A stretch of 64,000 nucleotides of DNA from Pagrus major (taxonomy: Eukaryota; Chordata; Actinopteri; Spariformes; Sparidae): assembly GCF_040436345.1 (NCBI RefSeq), contig NC_133236.1, positions 16,509,466-16,573,465 of the forward strand, written 5' to 3'. Within the stretch, counting starts at the first letter, position 1. Each line of letters starts with the position of its first letter. Under the pieces are notes generated by a model. The model was not told the origin of the DNA, did no database searches, and worked only from the letters and a program-made list of their open reading frames with translations. Made by a program: the position numbers and the translations under genes. Below are positions 1 to 15,200 of the stretch, piece by piece.

Positions 1-42
1 TTCAGCTTGGGGAATCTGCAAATAAAGCACTACTGAAAAGCA

Positions 43-235
43 GGGCTGCAACTAACAATTACTTTTATGGATAAATTATTAATGTTTTAGTCTATGAAAT
101 GTGAAATATGCTTATCACAATTTCTCAGATCCCAAAGTGGCGTTTTCAAGTTGCTTCTTCAAAAACCTAAAGATTCTTTATTTACTTTCATAAATAAAGA
201 AAGGCAACTAATTTTCCTTAGATCAGCTAATCTTT
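43..235 (+). repeat. Interspersed repeat, 'gctgcaactaacaatta' family
   Basis: It begins gggctgcaactaacaattac and continues with an AT-rich body of the same kind as at 4,536, 5,925, 16,105 and 20,786. It is a short non-autonomous element, common in fish introns. Confidence 0.55.
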
Positions 236-521
236 GCAGCTCTACTGAAGAGACATAGCAGATCAAAGCAGACTGCTGAGTTTAAATTTTGAAGTCTGTG
301 TTTAAAGAATCTCCTCCCAAAGACTCTCCATTCAGCCTTCATTGTTATTCCTGTCATACTGTCTGCAGAGGAACAGGAATGGTGATTAAGCACAGACGTG
401 GACCTGGCCCAGCTAGTTTAGCTCTGTGTCACAGGGCTGCAGCAACTGTTGCAGCAGCACAAAACAAGAGCCAGAACAGATACTAACAGCAGGGTTGTTT
501 CTGTCAAAATATAGCGCTTAC

Positions 522-668
522 TTGTCGTCCTTCTCATAAATGTTGAGTCCCAGGGCGTCCACTCCCAGCCACAGCTCTGTTCCCTTCTTGTTCTTGATGT
601 CGAAGTAGTTAACACCGTACATTTCCAGGTCCTGGGCAATCTTCAGGTACTCCAGCATAGCGTCCTCC
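522..668 (-). CDS. ezr: ezr coding exon 6 (start of FERM F3)
   Basis: This 147-nt exon runs from acceptor ccttgtag to donor GTAAGC. It encodes [18 protein letters not shown] and then the [16 protein letters not shown] segment, one of the most conserved stretches of ERM proteins. It ends at EKDD plus a split Lys codon. The next exon is beyond the left edge, so 1-521 is intron. Confidence 0.95.
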
Positions 669-3600
669 CTACAAGGATGGACAGAGAACAACAATCAGTT
701 ATTATTTGAGTGTTTGTTTTTTATTTTAGGGTGCATTATTTCATGAGTGTTATTACATAAGACACACACTCACTTTAACATGCCGCGGTGCTCCTCGTGC
801 CACACCTGAATCCTCTCCTCCCACTGTTCTCTGGATAACTTGTGCTGCTCCATGACTCTGTACAAAGAAAGAAGAAAAGTTCAGCTACATACATATAGCG
901 ACCACTAACACACAAGACAATCTGATATATGTGGCTTTGGTTGGATAAATAACATTACAGGCTCTATTTTCATGCAAGCATTGCATTGTGCAAAGTGTGG
1001 CACTGCAACTTGGAGATTTAAAAGCTCTGTTATCTGATGTTTTTCATGATTGTTGTAATTGTTGTAATTAATTCCTTGTTGTGTTGTTTCTGTTGCTGAT
1101 TGTGTGCTTGTGAATGTTTTCTCTTCTCAGGTCTCTCTTGAAAACGAGATCTTAATCTCAATAAAACTACCAGATTAAATGAAGAATAAATAAAAATATT
1201 ACAGTCTTAAATGAGGACAGAAGAAAATTTGTTTAACAAAATTAATCCTAATGAGGCAGAGTTGTTATAATATTAAATTAGCAATACATAAGGTTTGGCC
1301 ACCTGTTGGTTTCATACATAGGGGCAGCATATCACCAGAGTAACTACTAACTGTTGCTGAATGTATTCCTTTTATAAATCCATGACTGAAGCTACTGTTA
1401 GCTTGTTAGCTCAGTTAGCGTGTTTACACTGCCAGCACAGGAGCTGGGAGAAAGAAGATTTCAGGCCCCAGGGCTAGCTGGTTAGCATGCTAACTTCAGT
1501 TGATATCTCTTCAACACAATACTATTTTGACGTCTTTGACATGACATCAAAATTCTGATTTCTTCATCTTCTGTTTGATAACTTAAGTGAATTTTTGAAT
1601 GTTTTTAAAGAAAAGTTCTTACATATTCCACTTTTAACATCTGATTCTTAAGAGGAACTCATCAGCAAAATATTTGGAGCAGCACTGTGATTCTTTTTCA
1701 GTTGCTTTATTCCTTATACGACCATCTGAAGGCAACAGAAAGTCTTTAATAGACACATTGATTTCAGTCCTCTTGTGCACATCAAAACTGTTGAAGTTGT
1801 CCTACACAGTTGTTGTTGTTCATGCAGCGTAAATCAACAACAATGCCAGATTGTGACAACCTCAGGACAAATGAGACATAATGACTTCCAGACTATTAAG
1901 AAAAAGACATGATGTCCTTGGCAGCATATTTGAGTTGCTGTCGTTTCACACACCCAAATCCTTTCATGTTCCTGAAGGGTATAATAGTTTTGTCTTTGGT
2001 AATGGAGAGTCTGGACCTGCTTCCCCAAACTGTCACTGCATCGTGATGGGAAAGCACTTCTTCTACACTGGCCGAGAGGAGCCGATACAGCTGTGCATCA
2101 TCGTCACCAGTCCCTGACACACCCACACCCGATAATGTACCTTGTTAACAGATGAGTCGAAGGTGCTCCGTCTGTTTTCAAACATGAAAATACCAAAAGC
2201 ATGCAGCCGCTCTTTGGCACAGTCTTTCACGGTTGACTTGACTCTGAGTTGTGGCCTGCACCATGATTAATAATGTACTAAAGCTTTGATCTTCCTCTTG
2301 AGTGCTTGAATGCGACTCCGTTATCTTTGTTTCCTCGTGTTTTGTATGAATTGCAATGAAAGCTGAATGCCAACTTTACACACTGACAAAGAGAGATTGC
2401 ACACAAACACCCACACACATGATTCAAATGTTTCAGACTCATCATTATCCAGACATCATGATCGTTACATAAATCATCCTGCTCTTTTGTTTCTTTGGAT
2501 TCCAGGGTGGAGAAGATTTTCTTTGCGGCAGGTTCAACCAGTGTTGATGAGTGCAGCTCATGCTCACTGTCAACATTTTTTAGTTCCTTTTCCTTTCCAT
2601 TTCCCTACTTATTCAATAATTACCCTACGCAAAAAATGTTTGTCTGCCAGTGCTAAACCCAATTGTTTCAGTATAATAAGCCAAGTGTATGACTACATAA
2701 AATCTTGGTTTTTGAAGATATTATTTCATTAACTAAGCTGAATCTTGTGGCAAATCTCACCTGTGTGGCAGCAGGCGTTCAGACAGGAGGTATCCAGGCC
2801 GGTGGACGTCTTTGGTGTAATCTCCAAACTTGGCCTGAACAGAGTAGGAGGCCAGCAGCACGGCCGTCTCTGGTGGACAGTAAACCTCGTCACTCAGGAT
2901 GCCCTCCTTCACCTGCAGGAAGAACAGCTTCTGGGTGATGTCCTGGATCAGCTCCTCAGACACATCCTCTGGGAAGAACTTGGCCCGAAACTTAAACTGC
3001 AGGGGGTTCTCCTTCTTCACATCCTGGGACGACACCTGGAGAAGAATTACAACATCATTAGCATTAAAGGAATAGAAACAGACTGGAAACAGGAGGAAAC
3101 ACCTAGCCTGGCTCTTTTGAGCAGTACTAAAAGCTGCATACCAGCACCTCTAAAGCTCACCTAACACACTGTATCTCACTTTTAATCTATACAAAAAACT
3201 AAATTTAAGAGGTATTATGCAGGACTATTTCTTAGCCAGGAGCAGTGACAGCCCTGCAGTCACAGATGGTCGCAGATGCTCCTGTTAAGCCGTTTCCCTG
3301 TTTCCACTTTTTATGCTAAACTAAGCTAATCAGCTGTTGGCTCCAGCAACAAATTAACAACAGACAACAACATGGCATCAATCTTCTTATCTAACTGTTG
3401 GCAAGAAAGCAAATAAGTGTATTCCCACACTATTTATAGAACGTCACCAAGCTAGAAAAGCTGGATTGTACTAAGTTGAGCATTACTAGATGTTTATGGG
3501 GTTCACATCAAGGCTCTGTGTTTTGTTCTGTTTTTGAGAGCCAGGATAATTCTTTTTATGTCAGTGTATAGTTTTTTTTTTATTTTAATAAAGTAAAAAT

Positions 3601-6600
3601 TCTAAATCATTTCTCTTTTAAAAACGTAAACTGTACTATTTGAAGTCAATCACTAGCATACAGTATAATTGTGTCAACGTTTAATACATTAGGAAACAGC
3701 TTATAGTTCGTACGTTTCATGTGTGCACTGCCCTCACAGAAAGGGGATATACAGCTCTTTTTTTAGTGGAAATACACTTTGATAACTCTGAGCAACATTA
3801 TGTGTTTGCACAATGTGCCTCTTCCTCTAATTTCGAAACAGGAACCAAGCGGTCTTGATGGAGAGAATAGGGCCGGGAATATTCCAGTTTGAGCGAGGCA
3901 TTGTGCTGATGAGCTGCAGCGCAGCGTCAGCACACAGTGTACAGTTTGCTGCTGCTGACTGAGGCAAGCATAACCCTTTCTTTCTCTCTCAGTGACCCCT
4001 GTTTATGATTATAAAGTGCAAAGAGGCAATTTTCTCTAGATCAGTTTGTTTCAGTCAGGAAGTCATTCATCAGAAAAGTCCTCTTCAATTCCATTCTATA
4101 GAAGCACTCGTGGTCTATGATTAATGCTACACTATTAGGCAAACAAGTGTATCAGTAGAGAGTCAGGTGATGGCTTGTATTTATAATAAGTAGTATACCA
4201 CTGATTAAGTTTTGCACTCGTATAACATTGTTGGACTCCATCTCCAAGCAAAAAAAGTACCAAACTCAATGCAGCAGAACCAGAGAGAACATCTTTTTTG
4301 CAATTTTGGATGTCAAAATCTGGTACCTACATTACCTATAATAGATGAGTAGCAAACTACAGAATTTTGGTAACCTTACTTCTTTTTGACGTCATGCTTC
4401 GAGATTTTTTTTTATTTTGTAAACCTGCAATCTTCAGCCTAAACCAATGCTGACTCAAGTGACATCACTTGAGGCTATGTGTTAGACTATATATACTAGC
4501 TCTCTCTGGAGTCACAAGACTGGGATTTCATCAAGCCTGCAACTAACAATTATTGTCATTACTGAATAATCTGACTATTATGTTTAAGTAATCATTTAAT
4601 CTACAAAAAGTTAAAAAAAATGTAAAAAATGTCATTACAATTCCTAGAGGCAAAAGTGATGTAACCATATTGGTTCTTTTGTCCGATCAACAGGCCAAAG
4701 ACTTTTCATTTACTCTCATAAAGGACAAAGAAAAGCCGCAAATACTTCCAATTAAGAAACTGGAACCATTAAGTATTTTTGCATGAAAAATGACTTTTTA
4801 AAATGACAAATAATCGATTATCAAAAAAGTTTCATAACTGATAATTGACTAATTGTTGCAGCTTTAGATTTTATACTTTTTTTCACATGAAGTAGTACCA
4901 GATATTTGCAGTAGTAGTGTTGATGGAGTTCTTCTATAAGAGATTACTAACAGAGAACCTACAGGTCCAAAAGCTGCAGGGGTTGGTCAATCATATAGAA
5001 ACTTGAAAACAGCACAATCTTTAACATCTGGAATTCTTTTTATGCCAGGCTGGACTACATACCTCTGGCTGTTTTTCTCACTGGTCTAACACATATACAA
5101 CATAACTTGCATTGTAAGCAGCTTCAGGAATAACAGTTAGTGAAGGTACAGTAACCTGTGTTTACTCAGAGACAACAGAGAAGAATTGAGGCAGCTTTGG
5201 TTCACAAAGAGTTCACACTCTTGTCAAATAATCCACCTCCAGATGATTACAAGCGGTGGTCAGACTCCCCAGCACAGACAGAAACCAGATAAATTCAGCT
5301 GCTGTGTCGGAAGTGGAACCACAATACAGAATGTGAATATATAGCTACATACTGTAATGCGGTGGCTACTGATTGACTGAAAGGCAAACACTGGAGCTCT
5401 GATTGTATCGTCCATTCAAAAGAATGCATTCTTTCTCTATTGTTTATAGAATTTAACTACATAGCGAGAGGTGGGCAGTTGGGAAATACTTGAGACACAA
5501 AGCAAAAGGAAATGTAGGTATGTAAGTGGCAGCTAAAATCAAATGATAGTGGAAATTAATTTAATTGAATAACGGCATCAATACCTTTTAAAAACAAATC
5601 ATACAACTTGTGTGGTCTAATTCTTGACAGTATTTATATTTTGATGATTCAAAAAGTATTAGAAAGTGTGGAAAGGGTTTTCCTCCAACCCTAATGACCT
5701 GAGCATTTAAAAGATAGGAGGATTGATATGAGTAAAAATCAAACACAAATAGGTACTTTTGAAGCTGGATGTTACCTTTTTGTCCAGTTTTAGCCAGGTG
5801 TAGTATCCTTTGCCATCCATATACTGAAGTCCGAAGTACCAGACCTCACGTAAGCCAATGGTTTTCACCACCTGCACAGAGAAAAGAGGAAATGTAAAGT
5901 CTTATAAATACAATAGCACTACAACAAACAAGATTATTTTCATGATCAATTACTCAGTTTTGTTAGATTAATCCATTAATCATTTGGTGTATGAAATGTA
6001 AACAACAAAAAATGCAATAAAAATGGCAATCAAAAAGGTCAAGATGACGTCTTGTTTTGTCCAGTGAAAAGTCCAATCAGTTGATTGTGATATATGACAA
6101 AAAGAAGCCGCAAATCTTCACATTTGAGAAGCTGAATCCTGAGAAATGTAAGCATTTTCTACTGATTTTGCTTGATAAACGACAAAAACAATGAATCAAT
6201 TATCAAAATAGTTGCTGATTATTTTCTACTATAAAACACACATTGGGAAAAAGCCTTAGGGCTCTATCTTATACTCTGCACAAGGTGGCGCAGCACAAGT
6301 TTCATTGCTAGTTACAGACTGATGCAGTTGTCATTTTAACGCCCAGCGCCCGCGTTGTGTGAATAGCAAATGTACTTGCGCCCACCTGTGCGCCCCTGGG
6401 CATGTTGCACAACTGAGCAAAGCTGTAGTTATAAACTCTCCAAAGGAAACAAGTCAGGAGTTTTGAATAATTGATGAAGCTTATCAGTGCGGAAATGCTC
6501 ATGTAAATGTAGAGATACACCTATCATTTCTACTGCTGGAAAATCGCTGCAGGTAATGTCATTAATATTTTCCTCATTAAGGACGTATTTTACCCTGTCA

Positions 6601-9600
6601 TCCCACCCATGATTGATCAGGATGATACTTTTTATGACTCGTCCCGTCTGATTCACGGACTGAGATCCACACACACATAGAGGGATGCAGCAGCGCTCCT
6701 CCTTCTCAGTTAAATATCACTTTATTTTTTCATATGCAGTCAAACAGAGTTGTTGATGGGACGGATGATTGTGAAACCAACAAGAATCAATGAGGTAATT
6801 TTTCCAATTAATGTAAATGAATCACTGATGGTTTTCTTCCAGCTGAGCGAGGAGTCGTGAAAAGGCTTTTGAGCGCTTTACAGACGGTGGCAAGGCCTGA
6901 ATTATCTAACCTTAAGGTGACATACTCAGGTACCAGACTAATCTGGTGAACAACCCTCATAGTATTACACATTCCCAGGCCTGAGTATGGACTTGGCAAA
7001 GCTAGGTATACAAACCACAGGCTACTACTGCCAGGACCAATGAAAGTACACTCTATGTTTGTTGTCTGAAGCAATTTAACAAGACTCTGGACAGGAAGTT
7101 TCAACGTTTGGTTAATAAAAAGTCAGAAAATGGTGAAACATGTTTTTCACACTTTGCTGAATTGCATGGTGACATCTTTAAATTTCTGGTTTTGTCTGAC
7201 CAAAAGCCATAAACCCAATTATATTATATTATATATTATATTAAGTTTTCTATCAAAAAGGTCAAAGAAAAGGACCAAATCTGCTTGGCATGCTTTTTTT
7301 TTTTTTATAGTTATCAATCATGTTGCAGAGTAATTTTCTGTTGATTGACTAATGGATTCATCATTTCAGCTCTAATTGGCAACTTTAGTGAGACTGAAGG
7401 CTTTGATTGATGATCAAAGGTAGATTAGGCTAATCTATTAAGGAAACAATATCAGCACATTTCCTAATTCCTAGTAATTAGGGTTGTCACAATTCTCCAA
7501 ATTTCTATTTTGATTTGACTTTAGATTTTACGGTCAAGATTTGATTTGATTTTTGATTTAAACTTTTGTCCTCACTGACGGATATGCAATTGCATTGCAT
7601 TTGGGTCTGTAAATATCTACATTTCATTGGTTCAATGCCCTGACAACTGTCATATACATTTTCATATTCCACAGGGGTATTTTACAACAACAGTTAGGCA
7701 AGTTGAAATAATATTCACCAAAAATAAAGATTCCAGATTTCATTAAAAAATACCACCTGTAGGCATTCAACAATTAACAGCGAAAGGTTGATATTCAGTT
7801 TGTTACAAAGTTTGGTTTCTCAAACCTGTCCTGAATAAACCCTTATCCCAAACACATCAATAAAGGACCTTTGCCAATGTTATCTTTTGTTTTCTGTTCA
7901 GTTCTTCCCCCACGAGTGAACCCTCTTACCAAACAAATCAACACTATGCTCACATCTCTGTCTGTTTTAATACGCCATAGCACACACAAGCACAATGGGG
8001 GCTGATCTTAAACAAAGTGGTCCTATTGTCTGACCACTGAAGAGGAGCGATACTGTGTAACGAGGGCGTGCTGCATGACTAGCATCCTGTCTCTGACTCC
8101 AGGAACAGACTGAGACGCCTGGAGTGAGGCGTCAGCGGGTGAGGGGGAGCAGTTACTTTCTGGCAAAACTGCAGTAGCCCAAACTCCTCATTATTAACGT
8201 CCAAAAGGCAGATTATGAACCCAGTTTTAATTTCAACCACACTGGAAACACTTCTGCAGACCAGCAATTTGAAGATTTTTTTTTTTCAATTTTGTGACTG
8301 AGGCAGAAAGTGAAAACCCAGTTATAGATCTGGAATGATCACTTGTGCTGCAGGAGGAGCTACCATTTTCCACTGGCTCCTGAGGAAAAACCTCAACGAC
8401 CAGAGAGGCTCTTTATGGCCTTCAGAGAGGCTGAGCAATTTTTCCAACAGCAACGTGTAGGAATTCATGTTTTTATGTGTGCGACGTTAAGTGAGGTGAT
8501 CTCCGTGTCAAGCCTTTTTTTTAGATGCATCGCTGCCAAATTCCCCACCCAGTCACCAGGTGAGGTGTTAAGTTGCCTGGGTGAAGTTTGAATCAACACG
8601 CTGGCACTCCAGCCAAGCCCATTCCCAATGATAAGCTCCAGCCAAGGATATAATTAAAATCAAACTCCCTCCTCTTATTGAACGACGGAAAACACAGAGC
8701 AGGCCGACCTGTGGGAGTAAAAATGAACGGCTTTGATTCCAGGAACTTTTCTGATGGATTGTGTTTAGTGCCACAACAACAAGCACTGGAAGGGGCCTGA
8801 AATGAGAGAGCACTAAACCATAACCCTGAATCTCACCTGTAATGAAACTCACAAGGCCTCAGAAAACAATCAGCCCTTTCATGGTGGTTCTGCTTTGGGG
8901 TCTACAGAGTGAGAGGCAGAGCAACAGAGTGGCCTACAGATACCTGAACAATTTTCTCAGGGGATAAACTACTGTGGAGAGGCATGGTAAAACCTCAGCG
9001 CTGTCAAGGAGGAAACAATTTTCCTGGGCCAGCTAACCAACCTTTAACAACTATGTACTTCACTTAACAAATAATAAACTACCTTTAATAATGTGCTATA
9101 CATGTTGTGAAAACCTGCTGCCAAAGGATACTCGAAATACTACGGTTCATTAGAGGAGGATTAAATCTGAATCTGGGGACACAGGTTTAGTGGACTGACA
9201 TCACAGCAGGTTGGTTTGGCGAGCTGCCTCGACTTTAATGGGTTGCCGCTGTTAGGTCTCTGTAATGAACGTCAAAAGCTCCAAACACCTCAGAGTTTCA
9301 TTCAGAGTAAGATGACTTAAAACAGAACAATCCAATGCAGAACTCAGGGTATCTGCAGAGTTCACTAAGTTCAATTCAACACTTTTTTAGACCTTTTTAA
9401 CACAGCATAGACTGCAATTTGAAAGGATGAGCTGATAAAAAGTTGGGGGAGGTTTCCTATTACTATATTACTATTACTCCTGACAACCAACAGCCTCACA
9501 CAAAAAAGTTATAACTAATGGTGCTGTCTACAGCAGGTGAGGGAAAATATTTAAGGATTTTATTTATTTTATTTGAGGAAACTGAATATAGTGCTTTGTA

Positions 9601-12172
9601 AGATTTTTCAAGACTAGCTGATACTCTGCAAAACTGTGGGAAATTGCTTGCAAAAAAATATCACTGCGATTGTTTCCAGCATCTCTTGGGAAAAATAAAT
9701 CCATAGATAAAATCAAGGGGCCAAACTCCTTCAATGTTCCAGGGTGCAACTATTTTGGTTGCATGTGTGTCCAAAAATCTGTCAAATGACTAAACAATTT
9801 AATTGATTGCACCGGTGCACCTGAAACTAAGCAGTATATTTTTCAAACACGTTACATCAGGTTATTGCAATTTCTTCTTGTGTTGCTGTGATTTAAATGA
9901 AGACAAACATTACTTTTTTCCTGTTCACAATCATTTACATAATGTGTTAATAAAATTCAAAATAAAATGCAGTATTGGGTGCCCCTAAATTATGTGCTGG
10001 TGCACATAAATAAAAAAGTATGGTGCACCAGCACTACCGGTATGTTAGTGTCTGGAGCACTGTTTTTGCCCTGTCATTAGCAGACGCACAAGTCTACTTT
10101 GTTCTGGCAATGATTAAAAAAAACTGTAAACTCAGTGAAACATTTGCAGCAGGGTTGAAGAATCTAAATCTTTCTGTCAAAAAGAACAGCGTCACCATCC
10201 ACTTCAGACTGACTTGCATTGCCACATAGGAACAGTTAGCATGACTGAAGTGTGCAGCGATCTGTCAGAGAGTGAAAGTTTCCCTGTCTGGTTTATAGGA
10301 GCTCAGGCCGTGCGGTGAGAGAGAGGAATGCCACTGGGCTGAAACAGCATTACGCGCTGCATCCTCTGGGCTGAATAACGAGGGTGAAGTCCTCCAGCGA
10401 CTGACTGAGGGGAAGGGAGGGGTTCACCCAGTTGGGCCCCAAACAGGCACCAGCACAAAGACTGTGGTGGTGGGGAGTGCTGCTGGTGGAGGGGCAGCAG
10501 CTCCTGGCCCAAAGGAAATGGGTCTATTACTGTCAGACCACACATTCATTGTCACTAAACAGTGAAGGGAGTATTACAAAGCCAGTATTTTAGGGTTTAA
10601 TATCTAAGAATAGTTCTGCTACAACACCAAAGAAGAAAAGCCATCATGGGACATGTTCCCTCTCTTGACTTGGAGCAGCTTTGCAGCAACTTCTGAAAGT
10701 GGCTTTGACATGTGGGTTGGGTGTGTAAGTGAACTAGTTTCATATTTTGACACCTGTCAGGCAGATTATTCTGACTTGGACTCAGTTCAAGACATTGTTG
10801 AACTGTTTCAAATGTTGCTCAGCTATTTAATATCAATCCTAACCAGTGCTTAGGGGCTGAAGCTACGACTTCAAGCCTTGCAAGACCACATTCATGCAGG
10901 AGAGAGCATCTGAACACACGCTGAGGACACATATAACTAACCAGTACATCTACTGTAAACCACCATTAGATGCAGCTCAAGGCAAAATGAACACGAGCAG
11001 CAGTGTACAGTCATATGGAAGTGAAACTGTACGAGGGTGTGTAGGGGAGTGGCACAAGTTTCTAAGAGTGAGTTTAAGAGCAGAATGACAGGGACTAAAG
11101 GCTATGATCAGCGCTGACCACACGGGCCACACCAGGCCTCGCACTCGCCCTGGAAATGAGCTCACTGCTGTTACTCAGCATTTCCACAGAACCTGTTAAA
11201 CACTCTGTGAGAGTACATGTGTCCTTACAGCTGATTACTGCCAAAGCACCCATTCAAAACTAAATCAGGCTGCTGACAGACTTCAGGGACACAACCACTT
11301 AAACTAAACGTCAACACCAACGCTGAGAACGGCTGCTCAGACTTTAAACAAGGTGAGACGCTTCGTCGACCGCTTCCCATGCTCAAATTAGCAAATTGTA
11401 TCTTTGCACTAAAATAGAGCACTGAACTGTCTCTGACACCATCACGGGGAGTGAGTGTGATTATCTGTGGCACACCCCACTGAGAGCCATTCTAACAAGT
11501 AGGCTGGGGAATTCACCAACACCTATAAATAGAGACACATCAATGACGAATATCTGGGTCCTCGGCTATCCTTTAACAAAACCACACATAAAACTAGCAA
11601 AAGAACATCCAAACGCAAATAGTGTACGCTATTGAATATGGCTGGTATTCTAGTTGATTTTTTAGGATATTGTGCTTAAAATGATTGTATTCATGTATTT
11701 TTTTTGACTAAAGCACTAAACAGGGCTGCTGACATGAAGGGTGAATCCCCTTGACACACAGTCGGCTACACTAGCTATTGAAAAACGAGTTGTGCAGGAA
11801 GTGGCTAAAACAATGCCTTTCCTCCCCCGGTGCTGTCATAGAGCCTCAGAGGAGCTCACGCTAATGACATGTCACCTACATTTGGATTTTAGGTACTAAG
11901 CTTCACAATAGGAAAGGAAAAGAGCAAAAGAAAATTCATCCATTAACAATCCTGTAAGTGACCAGTTATAGGAACAACAGGGTTAACAACAAAATACGAC
12001 ATACTGCCACCTCTAGTTATTACATAACCACCTCGACTGTAATGAACAAACATTAATCAGGGCTCCTGACTAACTTTTTACACTGGTTGCCTAACTTTTT
12101 ACCTCACTGTCTCATCTCTGGCAAAATATTAATAAAATATGTTCAAAGGCAACTGTCTACACACCAAGTTGG

Positions 12173-12227
<55 letters not shown>

Positions 12228-15200
12228 GTTTATATATATATAACTAACAACAACTAGCACCAATAAGCTGGCAACATGCTTATCTGAATAACCATATGCG
12301 AGTAGAAAATGTGAGTGAGATTTCCTAAAATGGTGCCAGACACCACAGGGACAAGGGATTATTTGTAAATTATTAATAATCAGCAACAGTCATAAAGAGT
12401 GTCCTACACTACAGAGCTGCAACTACATTACAAGAAGAAATTAATGTTTCCATTATTGTGGCCACACCTTTTACTCAGCATGGAGACGAACTTCTTCACA
12501 GACCTCATCCATGTCTAATATTTAATCACTAGTTTTTATTAGTTCTTTTTGCTCACATACTGCAATATTTCATCACGGGAAATGATTTATAATAATCCCT
12601 GAAGCTCAAAGGGAAGACAGAGACTGATAAAGACTCTTGAGGCCAAAAGCTCCTGTAATCTTGTCTGTTGGAGATAACTTTTCAGACCTCGATGTAATGA
12701 ATGGAAAAGAGCTTCTTGAGGGATGATAATGAGGGCAGACAATTTCTCCTGACACAGATTTCTCTCAGAGACGTCAGTCCAGTTATCTGACATGATTCCA
12801 AAGGTTGGAACAGTTTGGAGAAAGTTTAAGAAACACTTTCATTGCCTTTTTCTTACTGGCAGGTGTGGCTAATCAAAAACTCTGTTTGTCTAAATAACAT
12901 TTACCTGATGAAGGACTCACTTTCTTGAACATTTTTTGACATTTTCATCAACTTCTCAGGTAATAATATATATAATTATCCCTATAAAATAATAAAACAG
13001 GCACATTTCGGTGGCTGGTAGCTATGAGGGAGTACAAAGGGGACTGTTTAGCCTTGGCGGAGGTATGCGCTCTAATGAGGGGCAATCTAGTTGTGCATGT
13101 ATTGAATATGTGTGTAAAGATGCGTTTGGCTGGGACTTTTATTGATCTTTTCTATAAAAAAAAGACAAACATTATTCCAATTTGTTCATCATTTCCACAT
13201 CGTTGTGTTTTCAAAACCTTCCATAAAGGATATGGATTACACATTTATAGGTCAAAACAGAACTGATGTGCACTGTACCTGGTCAAACAGCTGCTTGCCA
13301 GTGGTGCTGGGCTGGATGGCAAACTCCAGCTCAGCATCCATGGTGGTGACGCGAACATTGACCTGTGGAAAAACATGAGAAAAGTTCAAAAGCTGACCCA
13401 GAGCAACAGAGAGGTCCTCACAGGTAGGGACCAATACGAGGTGAAGCATAGAGCACTTCTTTAGTTTGTGTATGTGTGTGTGTGTTTGGAAAGGGGGTGT
13501 ATTTGCAGAGTAAACACACGGGGCTCTGTGTTTATCTCTGCTTTCTCAGAGCCAGACAGGCTGATTGAAGGGAATTCTGTTGCAAAAATCTGATGTACTT
13601 TTGGTAAAAATATTCAGTGATAGCTCAAATTTTTCATTTTAAGGAATAGTGTTATAAAGGTCACATATCAAAACGCTTAATCTGCTTCTAGTTCACCAAG
13701 CTGAACAGAGGCACCATTGATGTTACCATGAATGAATAGAGTGAAAAGAAGAGGACTTAAATATGGCAGCTACTTCACCCATTCACAGAAAAAAGGCATG
13801 TCTTTCAGCTCTCTGGTTAATCATTGATAAGAACGGCCTGTGCATACAAAAAGAGGTGGTCCATCTGCGTGAAACCCGCTTCATGAGCAGCAAATCTAAA
13901 TGTCCATTTACAAGGATCCACCCCAATGATTCATGTGCGATTTCAAAACCATTACAAATAACGTGACCAGTGAGCTGCACAGAAAAAGGAGAACTGACGT
14001 CAACCGTGTCCCATAATGGAGCGCAACAATATTCTGTATTGTAAGTTTGGTTAGTAATCAGCAAACGGCATCTGAATTTCACACAAAGGTCGGGCAACAA
14101 TGCAAAAATGTTTACAATAGCTTCTTTGAGGTAACGTACAGACTGACTTTCTTTTCTGTGGGTATAATGTCACATGTCTGGTATTTGCGGGGGTTATGAA
14201 AAGACACAGACCCTCAAAGTATTGACTGAACTTATTAATGCTCAGTGAAAGTGACACAAAGAGAGTAGTGGACAGAGAGGGAAGACAGAGAAAGCCTGCT
14301 GACAGAGCCCTCCAGTGACATCTTTCATCTCCAGCCCATTGTGAGCCTCAGTGGTGAACAAATTCAGTGACGCCCACTGGAAAAGGGATGTCTGGGTGAC
14401 TATCTGGTGACTCAGAGCCGCACCGATTCCTATGAAGCTGCACAGGCTGAGCAGGCTTAAATCCTGACAGAAGTGCCAAATCCAATCACAGCATTGGATG
14501 GAAAGCGCCTCACCATGGTGCTGTCCAGGATATTGTAAGAAGACAGCAGTCTAGACAGTGGATATTCAAGGTTGACCCGCTTTTATTTTATCCATGTGTT
14601 GGCTGCTTTCGAGTGAGGTTAGCAGAGTTGACTCACTTGGGATTTAAACTCATGATCTGTGGCAAGGCAAATTTTGATTTACCAAAATAGAGCTGAGCCG
14701 ATATGGTCTTAAAACAATATCACAATAGTTTTTACTAGACCCCAACTCATGTATTGGTGGGCCGATAATGGCCTATCACAGATAAATCAGTAGGTGGATA
14801 TGCGACGATATGAAAACTAATTTAAGAGGTCATAATGCAGAAAAAGATGGTAGGGCAATTTATAATTATCAAATTCACAGCGAAGTTTAACAATATCACA
14901 ATATTCAAAATCTAAGACAATATATAGTCTCATATCACAATAACGGTATAATATAGATATACTGCCCAGCCATACTGTAATACCACGTGTTCTTACAGTT
15001 TAAAACTTTTGGATTTAATTGTCCAACAGGGAAACCAGCTTCAACTTACAGCTAAAAAGCAGGGGAAGGAGGGGAAATGCTGCATTTGCTTTACACAGCA
15101 AAACAAAGATCCCCTTTCAGCTGCAGCGCCCCAGCAGTCCCTTGCTATCATCATCTACATTCTGCTGGAGCCAGACTCTTGAAAACAACCACAAAATTAA

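Noticed and set aside
1834..2126. Overlapping open frames on both strands near 1.8-2.1 kb
   Set aside because: They lie inside the ezr intron between exons 4 and 5, have no splice context and match no family.
12129..12386. Thr-His repeat frame on the minus strand
   Set aside because: It is caused by the (TG)n tract at 12,171-12,226.
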